Positions 1-4,506 of a stretch of 6,469 bases of DNA are shown piece by piece. The number at the start of each line of letters is the position of its first letter. The stretch's first letter is position 1. The stretch is from Dehalococcoidia bacterium CG2_30_46_19. Its GTDB lineage: Bacteria; Chloroflexota; Dehalococcoidia; GIF9; AB-539-J10. The stretch is from positions 1 to 6,469 of the forward strand of contig MNYD01000132.1 of the NCBI GenBank assembly GCA_001872925.1. The letters are read 5' to 3'. Below the pieces are notes generated by a model. The model was given only the letters and a program-made list of their open reading frames with translations, was not told where the DNA came from and did no database searches. The position numbers were made by a program, and so were the translations under genes.

Positions 1-18
1 AATCTGAATAGGGTCCAT
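1..18 (-). CDS. Possible start of a downstream gene (first 6 codons only)
   Basis: Nine bases after the stop codon of the Lrp-type regulator, an ATG on the minus strand opens a frame reading MDPIQI that runs off the window edge without a stop. The short spacing and shared strand would make it the third gene of the same operon. Lrp-type regulators often precede the metabolic gene they control, such as an aminotransferase, but six residues cannot identify a product. No clear ribosome binding site is visible in front of it, so the start may be chance. Confidence 0.25.
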
Positions 19-27
19 GCTAGTAGA

Positions 28-507
28 TTACAGGCTTAAAGGCAGCCGTTTATTCTCCTCTGTGGGTTCAAGCAATTCACCATCCTCTTTGTACCGCTTA
101 AGCAAGAAGTGGGTGGTGGTGCTCTGCACTTTTTCTAATGGAGCCAACTTTTCAGTTACAAAGCCAGCTATTTCCCGCATGTTTTTGCCCTTAATCAATA
201 TCGCCAGGTCATAAGCGCCTGAAACTAAATAAGCAGAGAATACCTGTGGAAAGTGGCAAATCCGCTCCGCAATAGCATCAAAACCTACATCTCTCTGCGG
301 CGTTACTTTAACCTCGATTAGCGCCAATATTTCTTCCTGGCCTAATTTAGCCCAGTTAATTATGGTCTTATATTTCAGAATAGTTTTATCCTCCTCAGCT
401 TTCTTGATTATGCTTTTTACCTTGCTGGCAGATATATCAACCATAGTAGCAATCTGCTCCGGGGTTGTTCGGGCGTTATCCTCCAGAATCTCAAAAATTT
501 CGTTCAT
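28..507 (-). CDS. Lrp/AsnC-family transcriptional regulator
   Basis: The 159-residue product has the size and layout of the Lrp/AsnC (feast/famine) family. Residues about 1-50 form a winged helix-turn-helix (EIFEILEDNARTTPEQIATM followed by SASKVKSIIKKAEED). Residues about 62-140 form the RAM ligand-binding and oligomerisation domain, with the typical pattern ALIEVKVTP, then VFSAYLVSGAYDLAILIKG, then VQSTTTHFLLKRYKEDG. Such proteins are cytoplasmic, assemble as dimers to octamers and sense small metabolites, usually amino acids, to control nearby genes. The ligand here is unknown. The ATG at 507 is set by an AGGAGG element at 512-517, which overlaps the stop codon of the gene upstream, so the two are almost certainly cotranscribed and translationally linked. 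A charged tail of about 15 residues (LLEPTEENKRLPLSL) extends beyond the RAM domain. The family call is firm; the target genes are not known. Confidence 0.87.
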   Translation of the reverse strand: MNEIFEILEDNARTTPEQIATMVDISASKVKSIIKKAEEDKTILKYKTIINWAKLGQEEILALIEVKVTPQRDVGFDAIAERICHFPQVFSAYLVSGAYDLAILIKGKNMREIAGFVTEKLAPLEKVQSTTTHFLLKRYKEDGELLEPTEENKRLPLSL

Positions 508-511
508 ACTG

Positions 512-517
512 CCTCCT
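512..517 (-). promoter_or_regulatory. Ribosome binding site AGGAGG of the Lrp-type gene, overlapping the upstream stop
   Basis: On the minus strand the sequence reads TTAGGAGGCAGTATG. The TAG stop of the 73-residue gene (516-518) lies inside the AGGAGG, and only four bases (CAGT) separate it from the ATG. Ribosomes ending on the first gene are placed to restart on the second, which fixes the regulator's start and implies coupling. Confidence 0.75.
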
Positions 518-737
518 AAGTTACCAGCTCAATAGCTGACCACTGTCTTTCTGCTTCATTGTAGCATAACTCAAATAATTTACCTTCACCTGTGGTAACT
601 TTAAACGACCTTTTAGCTGGCTCCTGCCACACTTTTTCTATGTTTTTAACCTTATGCTCTCTACCCTGCCAAAGAAAAGACCGTGGTCGTTCCGCATAGG
701 TATGACCTGAATAGCAGATGACTTTCAGATTATTCAT
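516..737 (-). CDS. Small conserved hypothetical protein, possibly DUF6504-like
   Basis: A 73-residue soluble protein with no signal peptide or membrane segment. Features visible are YSGHTYAERPRSFLWQG near the N-terminus, then a beta-rich stretch with VKNIEKVWQEPAKRSFKV, and a C-terminal LFELCYNEAERQWSAIEL. This pattern of a short sheet with a W-x-G turn, and a readout ending in a tryptophan, resembles small bacterial proteins grouped under DUF6504, but that link is from memory and uncertain. No biochemical role is known to me. It is probably real because its stop is embedded in the ribosome binding site of the Lrp-type gene, giving a two-gene operon. Its own ATG has no good ribosome binding site: the nearest purine run (GGAGGG) lies about 18 bases upstream, next to repeat copy A. 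Translation may be weak, or the repeat may have displaced the original leader. Confidence 0.6.
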   Translation of the reverse strand: MNNLKVICYSGHTYAERPRSFLWQGREHKVKNIEKVWQEPAKRSFKVTTGEGKLFELCYNEAERQWSAIELVT

Positions 738-749
738 AGCTTTTTATTC

Positions 750-757
750 AGGTAACC
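750..757. repeat. Left copy of an 8-bp direct repeat (aggtaacc) flanking repeat copy A
   Basis: The octamer aggtaacc occurs at 750-757 and again in the same orientation at 845-852, directly outside the palindromic repeat element. Short direct repeats in this position look like a target-site duplication left by insertion. With only one example this could be chance. Confidence 0.4.
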
Positions 758-844
758 CTCCCCCTTATTATCCCCCTCCCTTTGATAAGGGAGGGGGAAT
801 TGGGTATATAAGAGAGGCGAAGCCTCTCTTTGAGTCTCCATTCT
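758..844. repeat. Palindromic intergenic repeat, copy A (two hairpins)
   Basis: This non-coding stretch fills the gap between module 1 and the 73-residue gene. It contains two adjacent perfect hairpins. The first, at 772-797, has an 11-bp arm ccccctccctt, loop tgat and the exact complementary arm. The second, at 810-830, has a 9-bp arm aagagaggc, loop gaa and arm gcctctctt. A C-rich lead-in precedes them. The same two-hairpin order occurs at 2560-2630 (copy B), with different arm sequences that still pair fully. It may be a small non-autonomous mobile element of the MITE or REP type, or a two-stem structured RNA. Neither hairpin is followed by a strong T-run, so it is not a textbook terminator, though the stems could slow polymerase in either direction. 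Confidence 0.75.
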
Positions 845-852
845 AGGTAACC
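845..852. repeat. Right copy of the 8-bp direct repeat (aggtaacc)
   Basis: Exact match, in the same orientation, to 750-757 on the other side of repeat copy A. It fits a target-site duplication, with the caveat given for the left copy. Confidence 0.4.
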
Positions 853-866
853 GGAAGGTGGCATAA

Positions 867-883
867 ACTAGCCATAAGCTAGT
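867..883 (-). terminator. Weak stem-loop over the stop codon of the module 1 methyltransferase
   Basis: The arms actagc (867-872) and gctagt (878-883) enclose a 5-base loop and include the TAG stop codon at 879-881. On the minus strand the stem is followed by TTATG rather than a T-run, so termination would be inefficient. It may instead protect the 3' end of the message. Confidence 0.3.
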
Positions 884-1823
884 CACTCGCAGGGGCTGCT
901 TTTCTATTCGCCGAAGCCTTTTTAGCAGTTTGCTTCATGTATGGTGCTTTAGGTTCAAATAGTTTAAGAGAAATCGGCTTTTCCTGCGAATGCTTTTGAA
1001 TTCTAAATCTACCTGTATATTCCCCATTTTCTTTTCTTTCAGAGAAAGTCCTCCTTACGGTATGTTTTACCATTTCTGAAAGTGCTTCTTTCCTCTCATT
1101 TTCACAATTCACTATTCTAGCCTCTGCGAAGTCGGCATATTCTTTAGAAATCTCTATCCCTATGTAATCATGACCCAAAAGCTTTGCAGCGACTAAAGTA
1201 GTACCACTTCCACAATAAGGGTCAATTATTATTCCTTTATTATCGTCCATAATTGAATAAATAGCCCTGGCGGGCAAAGCTAACGGGAAAGGAGCGGGAT
1301 GAGGATTATTTTGTTCAGGATGGAATCTCCAAATTGAAGTTAATAAAGCATGTTTAGGTTTTAATTCTTGACCTATATAATGCTTATCAACCGGCTTATA
1401 AAGCCAATATATTCTTTCTTCTACTTGCCAAAAACGCCAACCTCTGATGTTTGCCGCTATTAATCTATCCCATATTATCTCTTGCCTAAGAGTCCAATTA
1501 GTCCTCCTCAACCAATCCATGGGGTGAAGCATAAATCCTCTTTCCCATCTCAACTTATGATTATAAAAGAAAGAGCCACCTGGCTTTGTCATTCTAAATA
1601 ATTCGTTCAATACTACTATTTGATTTTCTTGATATTCATCTTCAGGAAGCTTATCTATTGAATCCTTATACTTTACATTCTTTACAAGCCAGCCTTTCTT
1701 ATTCTCTCCCTTATTGTATGGTGGTGAAGTAACACCCATATCAATAATTTCTGAGGGTATTTCTCTTAAAACTCTAAGAGTATCACCTACGATTATACGA
1801 TTCATAAAATTTGATTGAGTCAC
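879..1823 (-). CDS. Module 1 DNA methyltransferase (N4-cytosine or N6-adenine, beta topology)
   Basis: A 314-residue S-adenosylmethionine-dependent DNA amino-methyltransferase. The catalytic motif IV, TSPPYN, is at residues 32-37 and is preceded by a GD at 13-14. A variable region of about 130 residues follows and would carry target recognition. Then come motif X (HPAPFPLALPARAI, residues 175-188), motif I DPYCGSGTT (201-209), and an acidic motif II residue E224 in GIEIS. The order IV, recognition region, X, I defines the beta group. SPPY is most typical of N4-cytosine enzymes but does not exclude N6-adenine. The tail after about residue 255 is Lys/Arg-rich and beyond the catalytic core. The start is GTG at 1821-1823: GAGGGG lies 8 bases upstream, whereas the ATG at 1805 has no ribosome binding site. 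The first four bases, GTGA, overlap the endonuclease stop, so translation is coupled. The recognition sequence cannot be read from the protein. Confidence 0.92.
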   Translation of the reverse strand: MTQSNFMNRIIVGDTLRVLREIPSEIIDMGVTSPPYNKGENKKGWLVKNVKYKDSIDKLPEDEYQENQIVVLNELFRMTKPGGSFFYNHKLRWERGFMLHPMDWLRRTNWTLRQEIIWDRLIAANIRGWRFWQVEERIYWLYKPVDKHYIGQELKPKHALLTSIWRFHPEQNNPHPAPFPLALPARAIYSIMDDNKGIIIDPYCGSGTTLVAAKLLGHDYIGIEISKEYADFAEARIVNCENERKEALSEMVKHTVRRTFSERKENGEYTGRFRIQKHSQEKPISLKLFEPKAPYMKQTAKKASANRKAAPASD

Positions 1824-2488
1824 TTTGCTTTCCCCTCTAAGAATTTATAGAAGTCTCTTACAATATACTGCTTATAATTTTCTAATTCCTTTTTACTAGT
1901 GAGATATATTACTTTTAGTTGCTGACAATCAATGAAATCTCGGTAATCAAAACTCGCGCTTCTCAAATACTCATTCGTAATATCTTTACCCTTTGGGAAT
2001 CTCGCTTCTAACTGGGACTCTAGATTTTTTACAAAAGGAGGACTGGAGAAAGGGAATTCAAAAATGTAAATTAAACGTCCATCAATAAAACCGCTAACTA
2101 ACATGTTTAAACCGTCTTCATGTTTATCCTTCTCCAATCGGGCAAAACGGTAATCAGAAAAATTACCGTACCCTTTCAGCTTGTCTGGTGATTTTGAATT
2201 TGTATCTACATTCTTAGGTTTCGCTTCACAATTTACAGTCTTCCCTGAAAATGCATCTTGTTTAAATCCGTTATAACCAATCTTCTTTTCCCTATGCGTG
2301 TAGCCAGCAAACATAACTGTTATAAATTCTCTTACCATTGATGAATTTTTATCGTTTATATACATAGTAATCAGGTCTACTAGAATTCCGATGAGCGTAT
2401 CTTTTGATTTCCCTACAAGATAGCTACTTAATTCTTCGTGAGTACCTGTTGAATACAGCTTTAGAATTTCTACCAATTCTTTATTCAT
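1820..2488 (-). CDS. Module 1 putative type II restriction endonuclease (PD-(D/E)XK)
   Basis: A 222-residue soluble protein that I cannot assign to a named family from memory. The best active-site candidate is residues 78-90: D78 in GFKQDAFSG, followed after nine residues by E88-A-K90 in VNCEAKPKN. This is the spacing and hydrophobic-strand setting expected of a PD-(D/E)XK nuclease. The preceding helical N-terminus (about 1-60) and the basic/aromatic segment KGYGNFSDYRFARLEKDK could contact DNA. The size is normal for a type II enzyme. The strongest support is context: its TGA stop overlaps the GTG start of a methyltransferase, the classic R-M arrangement. It would cut unmethylated DNA at the site protected by that partner. 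The ATG at 2488 has GAGGTG nine bases upstream. Sampled G+C is low (18 of 60 at 2341-2400), suggesting acquisition. The endonuclease precedes the methyltransferase in the operon. Confidence 0.72.
   Translation of the reverse strand: MNKELVEILKLYSTGTHEELSSYLVGKSKDTLIGILVDLITMYINDKNSSMVREFITVMFAGYTHREKKIGYNGFKQDAFSGKTVNCEAKPKNVDTNSKSPDKLKGYGNFSDYRFARLEKDKHEDGLNMLVSGFIDGRLIYIFEFPFSSPPFVKNLESQLEARFPKGKDITNEYLRSASFDYRDFIDCQQLKVIYLTSKKELENYKQYIVRDFYKFLEGKAK
1832..1837 (-). promoter_or_regulatory. Ribosome binding site GAGGGG that selects the GTG start of the methyltransferase
   Basis: On the minus strand GAGGGG is followed by AAAGCAAA and then GTG at 1823. It lies inside the last codons of the endonuclease gene. 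The in-frame ATG six codons later (1805) is preceded by ACTCAATCAAATTTT, which has no such element, so GTG is preferred. Confidence 0.7.
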
Positions 2489-2497
2489 ACTTCATAA

Positions 2498-2503
2498 CAC
2501 CTC
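2498..2503 (-). promoter_or_regulatory. Ribosome binding site GAGGTG of the module 1 endonuclease
   Basis: GAGGTG lies nine bases before the ATG at 2488. An ATG between them (2493-2495) is out of frame and stops after four codons, so it does not compete for the real start. Upstream, 2511-2550 is A+T-rich with -10-like strings (TATATT, TATACT), but I see no convincing -35 partner, so no promoter is called. Confidence 0.55.
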
Positions 2504-2559
2504 GCACCCCATAATATAATAATTCCAACATATTTCTCCAGTATAATAGTTTTCTCACC

Positions 2560-2630
2560 CCTTTATCCCCCTTCCCCTTGATAAGGGGAAGGGGAAGAAT
2601 TTATTGAAGAGGGGCTTCGCCCCTCTCTAA
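2560..2630. repeat. Palindromic intergenic repeat, copy B (two hairpins)
   Basis: Second copy of the two-hairpin element, in the same orientation as copy A. Hairpin 1 spans 2568-2594, with a 12-bp perfect arm (ccccttcccctt), loop gat and its complement. Hairpin 2 spans 2608-2626, with an 8-bp arm agaggggc, loop ttc and arm gcccctct. Compared with copy A, three pairs in hairpin 1 and one in hairpin 2 differ in identity but remain paired, and the loop of hairpin 2 is inverted (gaa to ttc). It lies between the two divergently transcribed endonuclease genes, where it could insulate the two transcription units. Confidence 0.75.
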
Positions 2631-2637
2631 CCTACAC

Positions 2638-2661
2638 TCCCCCTTCCCTTATTAGGTAGGG
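2638..2661. repeat. Degenerate extra arm of the palindromic repeat
   Basis: The stretch beginning tcccccttcccttattagg, just past copy B, resembles the left arm and loop of hairpin 1 (cccccttccccttgataagg in copy B), but its right arm is decayed to taggg. It looks like a remnant of another copy, or the far terminus of a longer element. Confidence 0.4.
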
Positions 2662-2697
2662 CCGTGCAAAACCTTATGTAAAACAGAAGCTCTCAAT

Positions 2698-2726
2698 TTG
2701 GCAATGGCGAGCACTTGTGCTATTCT
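2698..2726 (+). promoter_or_regulatory. Promoter of the module 2 endonuclease, leaderless, with an internal palindrome
   Basis: A -35 element TTGGCA (2698-2703, five of six consensus bases) is followed by a 17-bp spacer and an extended -10, TGC then TATTCT (2721-2726, four of six). The predicted start of transcription falls at about 2733, the A of the ATG, giving a message without a leader. A perfect palindrome, AGCAC-TT-GTGCT (2710-2721), sits in the spacer and touches the -10, the right place for a repressor site or a methylation-sensitive element. Confidence 0.55.
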
Positions 2727-2732
2727 TGAATT

Positions 2733-3437
2733 ATGGCACAAAGTATTCCCTCGGCACAAGCCTTAATTGAAGAAGCTCTAAGTCTTAACCCTGATTTTGA
2801 CGTTAATTCGCTCCACGCTCAAGTTTTTATTTTTATGGTTGATTATAGGTCAATATACTATGAAGCCAGTGTGGACTCTTTCCTTTCGGAGCTTGATTTG
2901 CCCAAGGAGCTACGGACCAAGATAAAACGGAAAATGCTTAAACCGGTTATGGTGGGAGATAAGGAATATAGTAACTTTATGGAAGAGGTATCACGGCGTG
3001 TTAGCCAAGCCTTCCAACCTATTTCCGGCAATGTTGCTGAACTATGTGTCGAGAGAGAATTAACTAAGGTTGGCCTTGTTAAGGGCATTAATTTTACGAG
3101 AAGGCAGGAACGGACAGATTTCACTGTGTATCATCCAGACATGCACCATTCCAAATTAAAGCATAGAATTGAAGTCAAGAATGTAAAAATAAGGGAAAGA
3201 GCTACAAGAGGGCTGCTATTTGATGGAGATAGTCTATTTGGTTTCTTTGATGACGAGAGCGAGTTTACCGAGCCCACCGTTGAACTTATCGATAACTTGT
3301 GTGTGAAAACCGGTGGATATTGCTACATGCCGTCTGCTACTTTAAACAAAATACCCCATAAAGCAAAGCGATTGCGACCTAATGTTGTATTTGCACACGA
3401 TATGCTAAGTTTCGCCAGGACAGGCAAGATAACTTAG
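2733..3437 (+). CDS. Module 2 putative restriction endonuclease (PD-(D/E)XK)
   Basis: A 234-residue soluble protein of no family I can name. A PD-(D/E)XK-type core is visible: a helix glutamate E103 (SGNVAELCVERELTKVG), then D129 in the phrase RRQERTDF, then E147-V-K149 in HRIEVKNVKIRERATRG. This helix-strand order is typical of restriction and related nucleases. A hydrophobic/aromatic segment, LLFDGDSLFGFF (161-172), follows and could be structural. The N-terminal 95 residues are largely helical. The start is fixed: an in-frame TGA ends six bases before the ATG, so the frame cannot extend, and there is no ribosome binding site. Its stop overlaps by 4 bp the stop of the methyltransferase coming the other way, pairing the two as an R-M system. 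It would cleave sites left unmethylated by that enzyme. The nuclease role is an inference from motif and context; another nuclease-like defence function is possible. Confidence 0.68.
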   Translation: MAQSIPSAQALIEEALSLNPDFDVNSLHAQVFIFMVDYRSIYYEASVDSFLSELDLPKELRTKIKRKMLKPVMVGDKEYSNFMEEVSRRVSQAFQPISGNVAELCVERELTKVGLVKGINFTRRQERTDFTVYHPDMHHSKLKHRIEVKNVKIRERATRGLLFDGDSLFGFFDDESEFTEPTVELIDNLCVKTGGYCYMPSATLNKIPHKAKRLRPNVVFAHDMLSFARTGKIT

Positions 3438-4321
3438 CTAGGTGGCCTCCAGAAATCCAAGATATATTCAAACGTAGTTCCGAGCGTTATATAGTTACTT
3501 GGCCAGCCGAAAATCCCAACGTGGTTCACTAGATTCCTTCTATCCCAGATTATGATATTTCTCAGTTCATAGCCCGCTTTTTCAAGCGCATCTATAACAT
3601 ATAGGTGGACTGGAATACGTTTGTTTTCCCACCATAAGTCAGTTACATCAATTACGCAGTGAGCTTTTGGCCTCATGAGCGGCAAAATACCCCTGTAAAT
3701 TTCCTCCAAAGCCTGTGCATACTCGGCTGCCTCCATAGTTCCTAAATCGTTGGGGTCATTAGAATACTGCTGAACCTGTAAGTAGTATTGGTTTTGACGC
3801 AAGTCGCCTCTTATACTCTTATTAAGTCGGCGCCGATTAAGCATATTTGCATAAGGTGGCGATGTAATAGAAAGAGAAACGGTCTCCTCTTTCAAATACT
3901 GAGATATATTGTGGGCATCATCACAAATTGCGATTTGTTTAGCTTGACCAAATAGTCTACCTTGTGCTAGTCTTGACCTCCCAGTTTCAATATACTCATT
4001 CTTGAGGTCAAACCCAACCGCATTTCTATTAAGGTCCTGAGCGGCTAAGAAGGTTGTGCCAATACCTACAAAGGGGTCTAAAACAAGTTCACCCTCATGC
4101 GTGAATAACTGAATACATTTTGTCGGGAGTCCAATCGGGAATACAGCGGGATGGATATTTTTGTCTCGTATATCTCGCTTCTCATAGAAGAATTCCCAAA
4201 TAGCAATCTGATGCAGTATCCATTCCTTGGCGGTCAAACAGTTAATGTGATTTGGGGGACATTGACAAGTCCTTTCGTAACCTATGTCCAGTAGCTTGGA
4301 AGTTTGTGTTGTCTCAACCAT
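3434..4321 (-). CDS. Module 2 DNA methyltransferase (probably N4-cytosine, motif order X-I-IV)
   Basis: A 295-residue S-adenosylmethionine-dependent DNA methyltransferase. Motif X is HPAVFPIGLP (57-66), motif I DPFVGIGTT (82-90), the acidic motif II residue D105 in GFDLK, a DD at 134-135, and catalytic motif IV TSPPYAN (153-159). The order X, I, IV with the remaining region at the C-terminus matches the gamma-like arrangement, the opposite of module 1. SPPY favours N4-cytosine methylation. The C-terminal half contains ILPLMRPKAHCVIDVTDLWW and the motif VIII-like YELRNIIIWDRRN. Near the N-terminus, residues 19-28 hold three cysteines (CQCPPNHINC), whose role is unclear. AGGT lies seven bases before the ATG. 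The gene faces the endonuclease and has its own strong promoters rather than an operon with it. It would protect the genome from the partner nuclease; the recognition site is not readable from sequence. Confidence 0.92.
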   Translation of the reverse strand: MVETTQTSKLLDIGYERTCQCPPNHINCLTAKEWILHQIAIWEFFYEKRDIRDKNIHPAVFPIGLPTKCIQLFTHEGELVLDPFVGIGTTFLAAQDLNRNAVGFDLKNEYIETGRSRLAQGRLFGQAKQIAICDDAHNISQYLKEETVSLSITSPPYANMLNRRRLNKSIRGDLRQNQYYLQVQQYSNDPNDLGTMEAAEYAQALEEIYRGILPLMRPKAHCVIDVTDLWWENKRIPVHLYVIDALEKAGYELRNIIIWDRRNLVNHVGIFGWPSNYITLGTTFEYILDFWRPPS

Positions 4322-4341
4322 CGCTTTTACCTATCCCCTTT

Positions 4342-4370
4342 ATTATATTCGTTGTCAAACAAAATGTGAA
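4342..4370 (-). promoter_or_regulatory. Proximal promoter of the module 2 methyltransferase
   Basis: On the minus strand TTCACA (4365-4370, five of six) is followed by a 17-bp spacer and a perfect TATAAT (4342-4347). Transcription would start near 4335 and leave a leader of about 14 bases that still holds AGGT before the ATG at 4321. A TTGACA string also lies in the spacer, but only five bases from the -10, too close to serve as its -35. Confidence 0.65.
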
Positions 4371-4423
4371 CTACGCAACCACCTGATTTCCTACACGGGC
4401 TTACCTTTCTTTATGTTTGCTTA

Positions 4424-4452
4424 ATTATACACGCTTCCGTGTATTTTGTCAA
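4424..4452 (-). promoter_or_regulatory. Distal consensus promoter of the module 2 methyltransferase
   Basis: On the minus strand a perfect TTGACA (4447-4452), a 17-bp spacer and a perfect TATAAT (4424-4429) form an ideal sigma-70-type promoter. Transcription would begin near 4417, giving a leader of about 95 bases and also crossing the proximal promoter. Confidence 0.8.
4427..4444. promoter_or_regulatory. Putative operator palindrome within the distal promoter
   Basis: The arms atacacg (4427-4433) and cgtgtat (4438-4444) are a perfect 7-bp inverted repeat around a 4-base centre. The site fills the spacer and covers half of the -10, so a bound protein would block polymerase. A further half-site, tacacg, occurs at 4392-4397 in the leader. 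No regulator gene of the C-protein type is seen in the window, so what would bind is unknown. Confidence 0.5.
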
Positions 4453-4506
4453 GCGTTTCCTCTCAATTTTGAGTCTTTTTTCTACCATTTATGAGAGTTA
4501 GTTAAT

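Noticed and set aside
17..214. A 65-codon plus-strand open frame near the left edge.
   Set aside because: It is antisense to the Lrp-type regulator and shows no independent support.
771..830. Repeat copy A as an ordinary rho-independent terminator of module 1.
   Set aside because: Neither hairpin is followed by a T-run on the minus strand, and a second copy with the same two-stem layout occurs elsewhere, so a repeat family is the better description.
758..2661. A CRISPR array based on the repeated C-rich blocks.
   Set aside because: The copies are far apart, not regularly spaced, contain internal hairpins and enclose whole genes. There are no short spacers or cas genes.
2489..2732. A small control-protein (C protein) gene between the two endonucleases.
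   Set aside because: The gap is 244 bases, is mostly filled by repeat copy B, and has no helix-turn-helix open frame on either strand.
2858..3124. An 88-codon open frame on the minus strand within the module 2 endonuclease.
   Set aside because: It lies wholly inside a better supported gene, is Ser/Leu/Arg-rich in the manner of antisense frames, and has no recognisable motif.
4342..4358. TTGACA with TATAAT only five bases away as a promoter.
   Set aside because: The spacing is far too short for polymerase. The TTCACA 17 bases upstream of the same TATAAT is a better partner.
4462..4480. Terminator-like string on the plus strand: stem CTCAA/TTGAG followed by a T-run.
   Set aside because: The stem is only 5 bp with a 2-base loop, and the T-run is on the strand opposite to gatA, so it would not end gatA transcription. 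A second pairing of ctctca with tgagag (4460-4497) has a 26-base loop and is also weak.
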